Assembly (NCBI RefSeq): GCF_023151555.2
Contig: NZ_CP100425.1
Location: forward strand, 124,001 to 188,000
Length of the DNA stretch: 64,000 nt
From: Photobacterium sp. CCB-ST2H9
GTDB lineage: Bacteria; Pseudomonadota; Gammaproteobacteria; Enterobacterales; Vibrionaceae
Reading direction: 5' to 3'
Positions 17,736 through 26,813 of this stretch are shown piece by piece. Position 1 is the stretch's first letter. Each line of letters opens with the position of its first letter. Both the position numbers and the translations under genes were made by a program. The notes below the pieces were generated by a model. The model saw only the letters and a program-made list of their open reading frames with translations. It ran no database searches and had not been told where the DNA came from.

Positions 17736-18533
17736 ATGACGAAATCTGCCCGCTACCATATCCCGGCTGCATTATTACAGCCGCTCTGGCTGCGCAGCCG
17801 TGAGAGTCTGGTTGACAATGGGTTGATCTATGACCCCCTCGCTGCTGCGGCCTGCCAGCAATGTCATCTGGCACCGGATTGCCTGACCGGCAATGTCGAC
17901 CGGCATCAGTTGCTGCATGCAACGCTAACCCTGCTGGTGGATCAGCGTGTGCATCATTTTCTCCGTCGCTTTCCGAACGGCCACGTGATTAATGTCGGGG
18001 CCGGGCTGGATACCCGTTTTTATCGTCTGGACAACGGCCGCTGCCGCTGGCTGGAACTGGACTGTGATGAAAATCTGCTGTGGCGCCAGCGCCTGTTCCA
18101 CCGGAGCGAGCGGTACCGGATGCGTTCAGGTTCGGTGACGGATCTCAGCTGGTTATCTCAGCTGCCGACGTCGTTTTCGTCCCCGGTCATGCTGGTGTGT
18201 GATCAGGCGCTGTTACAGGCGACAGAGACCGAGGTTGCCCGCTTTGTGCAGCGCATGGGCTGCCATTTCAATCAGCTGGAGCTTTGTCTGGTCCTGGCTG
18301 GAGACCGGTGTGACAGCACGCTGGGTCAGAGTCTGGGAACTCAGACGTATGCGCATGGCTTTGATGATCCGACAGCTCAGTTGCTGCAATGGCTGCCCTG
18401 GGCAGAAGTTATTTCCAGCCATTCTCCGCTGGATGTGTCCTGTCCACGCTGGCGTCCATGGCACCGCTGGTTGTCTCTCCTGTCGGCATTTCGTCACCGC
18501 CTGACTCCTGTGGTGACCCACCTGCGTTTTTGA
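17736..18533 (+). CDS. LCM-family SAM-dependent methyltransferase
   Basis: 265 residues. It resembles the leucine carboxyl methyltransferase-like family (PF04072), whose bacterial members are O-methyltransferases of mostly unknown substrate. Evidence is SRESLVDNGLIYDPLAA, the SAM-binding GHVINVGAGLDTRFYRLDNG (residues ~84-103) and WLELDCDENLLWRQRLF, followed by a cysteine-poor C-terminal half. ATG at 17736 with GGAG six bases upstream is preferred over ATG at 17730. It stands alone between lexA and the cox cluster, directly behind a Fur-box match, which suggests iron-limited expression. The substrate cannot be read from sequence. Confidence 0.7.
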   Translation: MTKSARYHIPAALLQPLWLRSRESLVDNGLIYDPLAAAACQQCHLAPDCLTGNVDRHQLLHATLTLLVDQRVHHFLRRFPNGHVINVGAGLDTRFYRLDNGRCRWLELDCDENLLWRQRLFHRSERYRMRSGSVTDLSWLSQLPTSFSSPVMLVCDQALLQATETEVARFVQRMGCHFNQLELCLVLAGDRCDSTLGQSLGTQTYAHGFDDPTAQLLQWLPWAEVISSHSPLDVSCPRWRPWHRWLSLLSAFRHRLTPVVTHLRF

Positions 18534-18569
18534 GCCAGGCATGGTGCCTGCTGATTACCTTCCTGAGTC

Positions 18570-18599
18570 AATGGTCATCATTCTATTGAGATGATCATT
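18570..18599 (+). repeat. Imperfect inverted repeat after the methyltransferase gene
   Basis: AATGGTCATC (18570-18579) and GATGATCATT (18590-18599) pair over 10 positions with one G-T wobble and a 10-base loop. No T tract follows, so it is either a weak terminator or a binding site upstream of the cox cluster. Confidence 0.35.
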
Positions 18600-18829
18600 C
18601 ATAATTTTCTGCCAAATTTCTTCAACTGATACCGGAGCCGCGGCTGTTCGGGTCTTGACTATTTCTGACGCAAATTTTTGTTCATTCTCCGAAATCTGTC
18701 CTAAGTTAAATGTAAACAAGCTGTTAAGGCTACTTGCGCTGATGAGGAATTCTGGCGGGCAGACTATCGGTCACAACGGACGCGATAGGGCGATTGCCGG
18801 TCAGAACGACCGAAGGAGGGATCCGAACA

Positions 18830-19975
18830 ATGATGCGGCAATTGTTTTATGGATTACTGGGCGGATTCGTTTTGCCAGTGATGGCAGAAACCAAATCGAT
18901 GCCGTTGAATATGACTCAGGGGGTAACCGGGGTCAGTCAGCAGGTGTATTCGCTGCACATGACGATTTTTTACATCTGTGTGGCAATTGGACTGGTGGTC
19001 TTCGGCGTGATGTTCTGGGCCATTATTCATCATCGTAAATCACGTGGTGCCGTGGCCGCGTCCTTCCATGAAAGCACCCGGGTCGAGTTGCTCTGGACCC
19101 TGATCCCCTTTGTGATTCTGATTTTGATGGCGATTCCGGCGACCAAGACCCTGCTGGCGATGGAAGACACCACTCAGCCCGATCTCACTATTCAGATTAC
19201 CGGTTCTCAGTGGAAGTGGCATTACCGCTATTTCGACGAAGATGTCGCATTTTATTCCAACTTAGCAACTTCAGACGCAGAGATTAACAACGAGCGTCAA
19301 AAACGCGGGAATTATCTGCTGGAAGTGGATCACCCGCTGGTTGTTCCGGTTGGTCAGAAAATTCGTTTCCTGATGACCTCGCAGGATGTGATTCATTCCT
19401 GGTGGGTGCCGGCATTCGCCGTGAAGAAAGATGCGAATCCGGGCTTTATCAACGAAGCCTGGACCAAAATTGATGAACCCGGGATTTACCGCGGTCAGTG
19501 TGCGGAATTGTGCGGTAAGAGCCATGGCTTTATGCCGATTGTAGTCATTGCCAAGCCACAGGCTGAATATGAAGAGTGGCTGCAAACGACCAAGGTGGCT
19601 CAGCGGGAAGCGCGTGAGGAAGAGCAGCGACTGCTGGATATGGAAATGCCGATGGATGAGCTGATGGCCATGGGCGAGAAGGTCTACAACACCCGTTGTG
19701 CGGTCTGCCATCAGGTCAACGGTCAGGGTTTACCCGGCGCCTTTCCGGCGCTGGCCGGTAGTGCGATTGCGACGGATCCGGCTAAAAAGCTCGAACATAT
19801 CAGCGTTGTGGTCCACGGGCGAAACGGGACAGCCATGCAGGCATTCGGGCCTCAGCTCAGCCTGAAAGAGCTGGCCGCTGTAATTACATATGAGCGGAAT
19901 GCCTGGGGAAATAATACCGGTGACACCGTGCAGGCAGCAGAAGTTCAGGCTGTCCTGAAAGGCGAAGCGCTTTAG
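18830..19975 (+). CDS. coxB: Cytochrome c oxidase subunit II with fused cytochrome c
   Basis: 381 residues. It receives electrons from cytochrome c and passes them to subunit I. A signal sequence (residues ~1-20), two membrane helices and a cupredoxin domain are visible. The CuA ligands appear in DVIHSWWVPAF and GQCAELCGKSHGFM. A C-terminal cytochrome c domain follows, with heme motif CAVCH and a distal Met, so this is the caa3-like fused form. ATG at 18830 has a strong AAGGAGG; the frame is open to 18794. It is the first gene of the cox operon. Confidence 0.95.
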   Translation: MMRQLFYGLLGGFVLPVMAETKSMPLNMTQGVTGVSQQVYSLHMTIFYICVAIGLVVFGVMFWAIIHHRKSRGAVAASFHESTRVELLWTLIPFVILILMAIPATKTLLAMEDTTQPDLTIQITGSQWKWHYRYFDEDVAFYSNLATSDAEINNERQKRGNYLLEVDHPLVVPVGQKIRFLMTSQDVIHSWWVPAFAVKKDANPGFINEAWTKIDEPGIYRGQCAELCGKSHGFMPIVVIAKPQAEYEEWLQTTKVAQREAREEEQRLLDMEMPMDELMAMGEKVYNTRCAVCHQVNGQGLPGAFPALAGSAIATDPAKKLEHISVVVHGRNGTAMQAFGPQLSLKELAAVITYERNAWGNNTGDTVQAAEVQAVLKGEAL

Positions 19976-19995
19976 AGTTGAGGGAGTGACCAATC

Positions 19996-21597
19996 ATGAC
20001 TGACATGTTGCGTGAGCAGGCGGTGGACGAGACCACCCATACTGAACATGACGCGCATCACCACAGCGGGATTAAGCGCTGGCTGTTTACCACCAACCAT
20101 AAAGACATCGGTACTTTGTATCTGCTGTTCAGTTTTGCGATGTTCCTGACCGGCGGTGCGATGGCGATGGTGATCCGGGCGGAATTGTTCCAGCCGGGAC
20201 TGCAGCTGGTGGAACCGAACTTTTTTAACCAGATGACGACTGTTCATGGCCTGATCATGGTGTTTGGTGCCGTGATGCCTGCATTTACCGGATTGGCGAA
20301 CTGGATGGTGCCGATGATGATCGGGGCGCCGGATATGGCCTTACCGCGCATGAACAACTGGAGTTTCTGGATCCTGCCTTTTGCTTTTACCATGTTGCTG
20401 GCCTCACTGTTTATGGAAGGGGGTGGTCCGAATTTCGGCTGGACTTTCTATGCACCGCTGTCGACCACTTTCAGTCCGCAAAGTACCGGTTTGTTTGTGT
20501 TCGCCATCCATATCATGGGGATCAGCTCGATCATGGGGGCGATTAACGTCATCGTCACTATCGTCAACCTGCGTGCACCGGGCATGACTTACATGAAGAT
20601 GCCCCTGTTTGCCTGGACCTGGCTGATTACGGCATTCCTGCTGATTGCGGTCATGCCGGTGCTGGCGGGGGCGGTGACCATGGTGCTGACCGATAAATTC
20701 TTCGGGACCAGTTTCTTTGATGCGGCTGGGGGCGGTGATCCCGTGATGTTCCAGCATATCTTCTGGTTCTTTGGTCATCCCGAAGTCTATATCATGATTT
20801 TGCCGAGTTTCGGTATCATTTCGGCGATAGTTCCGACCTTTTCCCGTAAAAAGCTCTTCGGCTACAGTTCCATGGTGTACGCGACGGCGTCTATTGCGGG
20901 TCTGAGCTTCTTAGTCTGGGCGCACCACATGTTTACCACCGGGATGCCGGTGGCCGCTGAACTGTTCTTCATGTACTGCACCATGCTGATTTCGGTGCCG
21001 ACTGGGGTGAAAGTCTTTAACTGGGTTGCCACCATGTGGCGTGGTTCACTGACCTTTGAAGTCCCCATGCTGTTTGCGATTGCGTTCATCATTCTGTTCA
21101 CCATCGGTGGATTCTCGGGGCTGATGCTGGCGATTACGCCGGCGGATTTCCAGTATCACGATACCTATTTTGTGGTGGCGCATTTTCACTATGTGCTGGT
21201 GTCCGGAGCGATCTTCTCCATCATGGCCGCGGCTTATTACTGGTTACCGAAATGGACCGGGCACATGTTTGATGAGCGTCTGGCGAAGTGGCATTTCTGG
21301 TGCTCGGTGATTTCCGTGAACATCCTGTTCTTCCCGATGCACTTTTTGGGACTGGCGGGGATGCCGCGGCGGATCCCGGATTATGCGCTGCAGTTTGCTG
21401 ATGTAAATGCCATTGTCAGTATCGGAGGCTTCATGTTTGGCCTGTCGCAACTGATTTTCCTGGCGGTACTCATTAAATGCATTCGCGGTGGCGAACCTGC
21501 GGGCGCGAAGCCCTGGGATGGCGCTGAAGGTTTGGAGTGGACGGTTCCGTCACCGGCGCCTCATCACACATTTTCTACCCCACCGAAAGTGGACTAA
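19996..21597 (+). CDS. coxA: Cytochrome c oxidase subunit I
   Basis: 533 residues with about twelve membrane helices. It holds heme a and the heme a3-CuB centre where oxygen is reduced and protons are pumped. Diagnostic blocks are LFTTNHKDIGTLYLLF, WFFGHPEVYIMILPSFGI (CuB ligand His and cross-linked Tyr), WAHHMFTTGMP and DTYFVVAHFHYVLVSGA (heme ligands). A short histidine-rich N-terminal tail (HTEHDAHHHSG) precedes the first helix. It follows coxB by 20 bases. Confidence 0.97.
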   Translation: MTDMLREQAVDETTHTEHDAHHHSGIKRWLFTTNHKDIGTLYLLFSFAMFLTGGAMAMVIRAELFQPGLQLVEPNFFNQMTTVHGLIMVFGAVMPAFTGLANWMVPMMIGAPDMALPRMNNWSFWILPFAFTMLLASLFMEGGGPNFGWTFYAPLSTTFSPQSTGLFVFAIHIMGISSIMGAINVIVTIVNLRAPGMTYMKMPLFAWTWLITAFLLIAVMPVLAGAVTMVLTDKFFGTSFFDAAGGGDPVMFQHIFWFFGHPEVYIMILPSFGIISAIVPTFSRKKLFGYSSMVYATASIAGLSFLVWAHHMFTTGMPVAAELFFMYCTMLISVPTGVKVFNWVATMWRGSLTFEVPMLFAIAFIILFTIGGFSGLMLAITPADFQYHDTYFVVAHFHYVLVSGAIFSIMAAAYYWLPKWTGHMFDERLAKWHFWCSVISVNILFFPMHFLGLAGMPRRIPDYALQFADVNAIVSIGGFMFGLSQLIFLAVLIKCIRGGEPAGAKPWDGAEGLEWTVPSPAPHHTFSTPPKVD

Positions 21598-21606
21598 GGA
21601 GGCCAT

Positions 21607-22152
21607 ATGGCTGACTCAGAAAAGGGCAAGAAGAAGTCGTTGCTGCTCCTGATTGTGCTGTCACTGGGGATGTTCGGCTTCGCGTTCGCTTTGGTACCGC
21701 TGTACAACGTATTTTGCGAGGTGACCGGGATTAACGGCAAAACCTCGGATCAGGCTGCTGTGGCCAGTGAACTGGTCGATGAAAAACGCAGTATCACCGT
21801 GGAGTTTATTGCCTATGTGAATCCGGGAATGGCCTGGCGTTTTGAGCCTGAAGTCCGGCGCATGGTGGTTCATCCCGGTGAAACGCACAAGGTTCTGTTT
21901 TCGGCAGTGAACCTGACTCAGAAGGACACCGTGGGGCAGGCTGTGCCTTCGGTTTCTCCGGGCCAGGGCGCGCTGTACTTCAATAAAATCGAATGTTTTT
22001 GCTTTAACCGTCAGCCACTGGCGGCCGGAGCGTCGGCAGAACTGCCTTTGCTGTTCTACATCGACCCCGAGCTGCCGGAAGATATCAATACCCTGACACT
22101 GGCTTACACCTTGTTCAACGCCCAGCCTGACGCTGCGGCACAGACACAATGA
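21607..22152 (+). CDS. ctaG: Cytochrome c oxidase assembly protein CtaG/Cox11
   Basis: 181 residues. It delivers copper to the CuB site of subunit I. One N-terminal membrane helix (SLLLLIVLSLGMFGFAFALV) is followed by a periplasmic immunoglobulin-like domain with the copper motif IECFCFNRQPL. PLYNVFCEVTGINGKT after the helix is also characteristic. AAGGAGG lies just before ATG. The stop overlaps a possible upstream coxC start. Confidence 0.95.
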   Translation: MADSEKGKKKSLLLLIVLSLGMFGFAFALVPLYNVFCEVTGINGKTSDQAAVASELVDEKRSITVEFIAYVNPGMAWRFEPEVRRMVVHPGETHKVLFSAVNLTQKDTVGQAVPSVSPGQGALYFNKIECFCFNRQPLAAGASAELPLLFYIDPELPEDINTLTLAYTLFNAQPDAAAQTQ

Positions 22153-22160
22153 GGTCGACC

Positions 22161-23063
22161 ATGGCAAATCCTTACTCAGAGCATGATCAGTCCCTGACAC
22201 CGCCGCATGAACCCTATTATGTGCCCAGCGCCAGTGCCTGGCCGATTGTCGGGGCTCTGGCACTGTTTTTGATTGCCATGGGCGCAGGGGCCACCGTTGG
22301 CGGGCTGTTTGGTGGCAATGGTCCCTGGATTCTGATGTCCGGGGTCGGCTTGCTGCTGCTGATGTTGGTGGGCTGGTTCCGCGACGTGATTCGGGAGTCG
22401 ATGACCGGACTCTACAGCTCCCAGATGGATCGCTCTTTCCGGCAGGGGATGAGCTGGTTCATTTTCTCGGAAGTGATGTTCTTTGCCGCATTTTTCGGCG
22501 CGTTGTTTTATGCCCGGATGATTGCCGTGCCCTGGCTGGGCGGGGCGGGCAATAACGCCATGACCCATGCCGTCCTGTGGCCTGAATTTGTCGCACACTG
22601 GCCGCTGATTCTGACCCCGGGGGGCACGGAAACGCAGGCCATGGAAGCCATTGGTCTGCCTTTTTACAACACCATGATTCTGCTGACCTCATCTGTCACT
22701 GTGCATATGGCCCATACGGCGCTGGAGAACGATAACCGTCCGCGCCTGACCCTGTTCCTGCTGCTGACCGTGTTGCTCGGCTGGCTCTTTGTGTATCTGC
22801 AGGGGGTGGAGTACATCCATGCTTACGAAGAGATGGGGCTGACGCTGGATTCCGGGATCTACGGAAACACCTTCTTTATGCTGACCGGCTTTCACGGGAT
22901 GCACGTAACCCTGGGGACCATCATCCTGTTTATTGTCTGGCTGCGGGTGCTGAAAGGGCACTTTTCCTCGGAACATCACTTCGCATTTCAGGCCGGTGCC
23001 TGGTACTGGCATTTTGTGGATGTGGTCTGGTTGGGACTGTTTATCTTTGTGTACATCCTTTAG
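22161..23063 (+). CDS. coxC: Cytochrome c oxidase subunit III
   Basis: 300 residues with seven membrane helices. Subunit III supports stability and proton uptake of the oxidase. Typical blocks are GMSWFIFSEVMFFAAFFGALFYAR, LENDNRPRLTLFL and the C-terminal FHGMHVTLGTIIL ... YWHFVDVVWLGLFIFVYIL. ATG at 22161 with GAGG six bases upstream gives MANPYSEHD. An earlier ATG at 22149, overlapping the ctaG stop, is possible but lacks a ribosome site. Confidence 0.95.
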   Translation: MANPYSEHDQSLTPPHEPYYVPSASAWPIVGALALFLIAMGAGATVGGLFGGNGPWILMSGVGLLLLMLVGWFRDVIRESMTGLYSSQMDRSFRQGMSWFIFSEVMFFAAFFGALFYARMIAVPWLGGAGNNAMTHAVLWPEFVAHWPLILTPGGTETQAMEAIGLPFYNTMILLTSSVTVHMAHTALENDNRPRLTLFLLLTVLLGWLFVYLQGVEYIHAYEEMGLTLDSGIYGNTFFMLTGFHGMHVTLGTIILFIVWLRVLKGHFSSEHHFAFQAGAWYWHFVDVVWLGLFIFVYIL

Positions 23064-23068
23064 CCGAG

Positions 23069-23275
23069 TCAGTAAGGGCGAGGGTTCGGTTCGATGAGAC
23101 CGGTTGCCACCGCCAGTAACAAGAGGGCAAAGAGCAGGACAGAAAACAGTACCCGGCGACCCAGGTAGTGAGACATCGGTTTGCCCTGTTTGCCTTTGAG
23201 CATCACAGGCAGTGCCCGGAACAGGTTCAACAGGATAAAAATCAGCAGGCAGACAATCAGGGCTTTCAGCAGCAT
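23069..23275 (-). CDS. DUF2909 twin-helix membrane protein
   Basis: 68 residues with two membrane helices (LLKALIVCLLIFILLNLFRAL and VLFSVLLFALLLLAVATGLI). It matches the DUF2909 family, which sits antisense between coxC and surf1 in many aa3-oxidase clusters. ATG at 23275 has GGAG five bases upstream; the frame is open to 23314. Transcription opposes the cox genes. A role in oxidase assembly is guessed from position only. Confidence 0.8.
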   Translation of the reverse strand: MLLKALIVCLLIFILLNLFRALPVMLKGKQGKPMSHYLGRRVLFSVLLFALLLLAVATGLIEPNPRPY

Positions 23276-23329
23276 GGCATCTCCGTGGTTGGCTGAATCA
23301 GGGGCGGCTGACACGGGGTTCAGGGCGCG

Positions 23330-24031
23330 ATGAGACGGACAGGATTTGTTCTATTTACTTTGGTGGTCTTCTTCGGGCTGGTCAAGCTGGGAATGTGGCA
23401 GCTCTCACGCGGTCAGGAAAAAGAAATTCTGTCGGCAGCACTCAAGCTCAGGGGAGAGCAGACCTACTTCAGTGTTGCCAGTTTACCGGAGGATCCGCTG
23501 TGGTACCGGGTGAAATTCAGCGGCGAGTTTGACCACAGCAAAGCGATATTGCTGGATAACCAGCTGGATCAGGGGAAGCCGGGCTACCACCTGTTTTATC
23601 CGTTCCGGACCGAAAATGGTGCCTGGCTGCTGGTAAATCTGGGGTGGATTGCCGCTCCGCAGTACCGAGAGCAGTTGCCGGTTTTACCGGAACACCACGG
23701 ACTGGTGCAACTGTCTGGCACCATTGCGCCGCCGTCACAGTTACCGGAGCTGAGCTCTGCCGGGGATGAAAACGGCTGGCCCCGAAGGGTCCAGAATATC
23801 AGGCCAGAGGTGCTGGCGATCGCAACCGGACTGCCATTGCCGGATTGGGTGGTGCAGATTGCCCCTGATGATCCGCTGGCGCTGAAGCAAAATTGGCAGC
23901 CTGTGGTGATGGGGGCGCAGAAACATTATGCCTACGCGGTTCAGTGGTTTCTGATGGCGGTGGCCATCGCCGGACTGGCCTGGTGGTGGCTGAAGCGGCA
24001 TCCAGCCAGAGAGAAGGGGAATCCGGAATGA
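23330..24031 (+). CDS. SURF1 family oxidase assembly protein
   Basis: 233 residues. SURF1 (Shy1) proteins help insert heme a into subunit I. Two terminal membrane helices flank a soluble domain. Family blocks GMWQLSRGQEKE, LWYRVKFSGEFDHSKAILLDNQ, GYHLFYPFRTENGAWLLVNLGW and HYAYAVQWFLMAVAI are present. The stop overlaps the next start (ATGA), so translation is coupled. Confidence 0.93.
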   Translation: MRRTGFVLFTLVVFFGLVKLGMWQLSRGQEKEILSAALKLRGEQTYFSVASLPEDPLWYRVKFSGEFDHSKAILLDNQLDQGKPGYHLFYPFRTENGAWLLVNLGWIAAPQYREQLPVLPEHHGLVQLSGTIAPPSQLPELSSAGDENGWPRRVQNIRPEVLAIATGLPLPDWVVQIAPDDPLALKQNWQPVVMGAQKHYAYAVQWFLMAVAIAGLAWWWLKRHPAREKGNPE

Positions 24032-24579
24032 AAAAACACCTCAGCCTGTTATTGCTGCTACTTGCCTTCGTTCTGCCGGTGATCGCCGCCAAGCTGGTTT
24101 TGGAAAACCATTGGTATCAGGGCGGGGTGACAAACCGGGGGCAGTTACTGGAGCAGCCCGTGGTGTCTGACTGGCTGGCGAAACCGGGCAAATGGCAACT
24201 GATTTACCTGTTGCCGGACATGTGTGATACCCGGTGCCAGGGCGCTCTGTTTAACCTGCGTCAGGTGCCGCTGGCGATGGGGGCAGAGCTGGAGCGAATT
24301 TCCAGTCTGGTTCTGGTGTCTGCAGAACGCAGCGCGGCGCTGCCGGATGCCAGCAGTCTGGTGAGCGGAGGTGGGGTGGTTCTGGCTGCACCGGGGCCGG
24401 TTCTCCGCCAGTTTCAGAAGCTGGAACAGAAGAGTATCGGGGCGATTTACATCGCTGATCCTCAGGGGAATGTGATGATGGCTTACCCGCTGGTTGAGGG
24501 CAAAACGCAGGTACTGGCTCAGGGCAAGGACATACTTCGTGATCTCAAACGTTTACTCAAAGTTTCCAAGATAGGCTGA
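24028..24579 (+). CDS. SCO-like thioredoxin-fold protein of the cox cluster
   Basis: 183 residues. An N-terminal membrane anchor (LSLLLLLLAFVLPVIAA) precedes a thioredoxin-like domain that starts near KWQLIYLLPDMCDTRCQGAL. The CxxxC pair (CDTRC) sits where SCO copper chaperones have CxxxCP, but the proline is missing. A conserved IYIADPQGNVMMAYPL lies near the C terminus. In related clusters this small protein is annotated only as hypothetical or cytochrome-oxidase associated. A role as thiol reductant or copper chaperone for CuA is inferred. It overlaps surf1 by 4 bases. Confidence 0.72.
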   Translation: MKKHLSLLLLLLAFVLPVIAAKLVLENHWYQGGVTNRGQLLEQPVVSDWLAKPGKWQLIYLLPDMCDTRCQGALFNLRQVPLAMGAELERISSLVLVSAERSAALPDASSLVSGGGVVLAAPGPVLRQFQKLEQKSIGAIYIADPQGNVMMAYPLVEGKTQVLAQGKDILRDLKRLLKVSKIG

Positions 24580-24624
24580 TGGAGCATATCTCATGTGCTC
24601 AGTCTCAAAAGCTAAGGAGTGGCG

Positions 24625-25767
24625 ATGTTTCCGATGGTTTCTTCTCAATCCCGCCAACCGGACCGGCTGTTGACCTGGCTGGTTGGTCTGACTTTTCTGC
24701 TGGCTGTGACCGTGATTGCGCTGGGCGCCTATACCCGGCTGACGGAAGCCGGGCTGGGGTGTCCGGACTGGCCCGGCTGTTATGGTTTTCTGAGTGTGCC
24801 GCAAACGGATGCCCAGCACGCACTGGCTCAGCAGGCGTTTCCTGATCACCCGGTGGAAGTTCATAAAGCACGGAATGAAATGCTGCACCGCTATGTGGCG
24901 GGCTCTTTGGGACTGCTGATTCTGGCGATCAATATGCTGGCCTGGCGTCGAAGTGACCGGCCGCGTCGGTTACCGCTGGTTTTACTGGGAATCGTGTTCG
25001 GTCAGGCCATGCTGGGGATGTGGACCGTGACCATGGCCCTCAAGCCTGTGGTGGTCATGGGTCATTTGTTGGGTGGGTTTACGACGGCCAGCCTGTTGCT
25101 GGTGCTCTGGCTGCGGCTGGTTAATGCTAATCGGACAGCCAGCCGGGCACGAGCGACCGGTGCGCCCATTCCCTTTGGTGTCCGGCGGCTGGCGGTGGCT
25201 GCACTGGTGGTGGTGGCGCTGCAAATTGCTCTCGGCGGCTGGACGGCTGCCAACTACGCCGCAGTGGTCTGTACCCAGTTGCCGGTCTGTGAAGTGGACT
25301 GGGTCAGCAAGTTTGATATCACTGCCTTTGAACCCTGGCAGCCGGGGTTTCAGACCTATCAGTATGGCGTGCTGAATTTTGACCAGCGGGTGTCTATTCA
25401 TGCGGCGCACCGGATCGGCGCCATGATCACGACGCTGGTGGTGCTGTTGCTGGGCTGGCGGCTGTGGCGAATAGGCTGGCGCCGTCATGCGATGGCAGTG
25501 ATGCTACTGCTGGCTGTGCAGGCCGGGCTGGGGGTAACCAATGTGCTGGCCAGTCTGCCCTTGCCGGTTGCTGTCGCCCATAACCTCGGCGGATTGTGTT
25601 TGTTGCTGGGGATGCTTACGATTTGTCTGGCGTTGTATCGTGCGCGTCCGGTCGTGAGTGAGGAGAGCGCAGCAATTTTGTCTCAATCAACAATGAACCA
25701 CGACAGGTTAGCCGGGCAAAGATCCGGACAGGGAACTTTGAACGCCATGACGCCGAAGTCGGGCTGA
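24625..25767 (+). CDS. ctaA: Heme A synthase
   Basis: 380 residues with eight membrane helices. CtaA/Cox15 oxidises the C8 methyl of heme O to make heme A. The two half-repeats carry the heme-ligand histidines: VHKARNEMLHRYVAGSLG and VIMGH-type VVVMGHLLGGFT, then RVSIHAAHRIGA and VAVAHNLGG. The N-terminal GAYTRLTEAGLGCPDWPGCYG is diagnostic. ATG at 24625 has AAGGAG five bases upstream. The C-terminal ~30 residues are polar and not conserved. Confidence 0.95.
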   Translation: MFPMVSSQSRQPDRLLTWLVGLTFLLAVTVIALGAYTRLTEAGLGCPDWPGCYGFLSVPQTDAQHALAQQAFPDHPVEVHKARNEMLHRYVAGSLGLLILAINMLAWRRSDRPRRLPLVLLGIVFGQAMLGMWTVTMALKPVVVMGHLLGGFTTASLLLVLWLRLVNANRTASRARATGAPIPFGVRRLAVAALVVVALQIALGGWTAANYAAVVCTQLPVCEVDWVSKFDITAFEPWQPGFQTYQYGVLNFDQRVSIHAAHRIGAMITTLVVLLLGWRLWRIGWRRHAMAVMLLLAVQAGLGVTNVLASLPLPVAVAHNLGGLCLLLGMLTICLALYRARPVVSEESAAILSQSTMNHDRLAGQRSGQGTLNAMTPKSG

Positions 25768-25799
25768 CACCCGCAGGATGATTCAGGGAGGAAAGGAAT

Positions 25800-26726
25800 A
25801 TGGCGAAATCACAGATACTGGAACAGCGCCAGATAGCTTTGTCTGGCCGCCACTGGCGTCAGATCGGCCGCGATTACCTGATCATGACCAAGCCGAAGGT
25901 TGTCGCCATGCTGCTGTTAACTGCACTGGTGGGAATGTGCCTGGCGGTGCCCGGTATTCCGCCGTTGAAGGCTGTGCTGCTGGGGTTATTCGGGATTGGT
26001 TTTCAGTCGGCGGCTGCCGCGGCGCTGAATCATGTGCTGGACCGGCAGCTCGACGCCAAAATGGCACGCACGCATCATCGCCCGCTGGCCCGGGGACGGG
26101 TGCCGACCCTCAATGCCGTGACCTTTGCAACCCTGCTGATGGTCATTGGTTTTGTCTTGCTGTGGCAGTTGAATGCACTGACGGCCTGGCTGACCTTTGC
26201 CAGTCTGGTGGGGTATGCACTGGTTTATACGGTCTGGCTCAAACACGCGACGCCTCAGAATATCGTCATCGGTGGTCTGGCGGGGGCTGCCCCACCACTG
26301 CTTGGTTGGGCGGCGGTCACCGGCCAGTTTGATCCCCATGCGCTGCTGCTGGTGATGCTGGTGTTTGCCTGGACCCCGCCGCATTTCTGGGCGCTGGCCA
26401 TTCATCGCCGGGATGATTACGCCAAGGCTGATATTCCGATGCTCCCGGTGACGCATGGCATCGCTTTCACCAAAACCATGGTGCTGCTTTATACCCTCTT
26501 GCTGACACTGACTGGCCTGCTGCCCTGGCTGACCGGCATGAGCGGTTTGTTGTACCTGATCGGTAGTCTGGCTCTGAATCTCGGATTTGTGGGTTATGCC
26601 CTGAAGCTGAAGTTTGCCGATCAGCCCGGTCATGCCTGGGCGACATTCAAATACTCGATCTGGCATCTGCTGGGGCTGTTTCTGGTGCTGCTGGCCGATC
26701 ACTGGCTGATGGTGGTTCTGCAATAA
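25800..26726 (+). CDS. ctaB: Protoheme IX farnesyltransferase (heme O synthase)
   Basis: 308 residues with about nine helices, UbiA superfamily. It adds a farnesyl group to heme B to give heme O, the substrate of CtaA. The prenyl-diphosphate motif is in [25 protein letters not shown]. The other blocks [20 protein letters not shown] and [23 protein letters not shown] are typical of CtaB/CyoE. It is the last gene of the oxidase cluster, so the cluster encodes structural subunits, assembly factors and the heme A pathway. Confidence 0.95.
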   Translation: MAKSQILEQRQIALSGRHWRQIGRDYLIMTKPKVVAMLLLTALVGMCLAVPGIPPLKAVLLGLFGIGFQSAAAAALNHVLDRQLDAKMARTHHRPLARGRVPTLNAVTFATLLMVIGFVLLWQLNALTAWLTFASLVGYALVYTVWLKHATPQNIVIGGLAGAAPPLLGWAAVTGQFDPHALLLVMLVFAWTPPHFWALAIHRRDDYAKADIPMLPVTHGIAFTKTMVLLYTLLLTLTGLLPWLTGMSGLLYLIGSLALNLGFVGYALKLKFADQPGHAWATFKYSIWHLLGLFLVLLADHWLMVVLQ

Positions 26727-26813
26727 TCAGGGGATGGCCGGCGGTGAATTGTCTCGCTGCCGGCGAACCTTTACACTCTGCGGCTGAAGTATTTGAAGAA
26801 TCATGGAGTTCCC

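Noticed and set aside
25778..26332. 184-codon frame overlapping ctaB
   Set aside because: Shadow frame of the clear heme O synthase gene; the peptide is Gly/Cys-rich with no domain.
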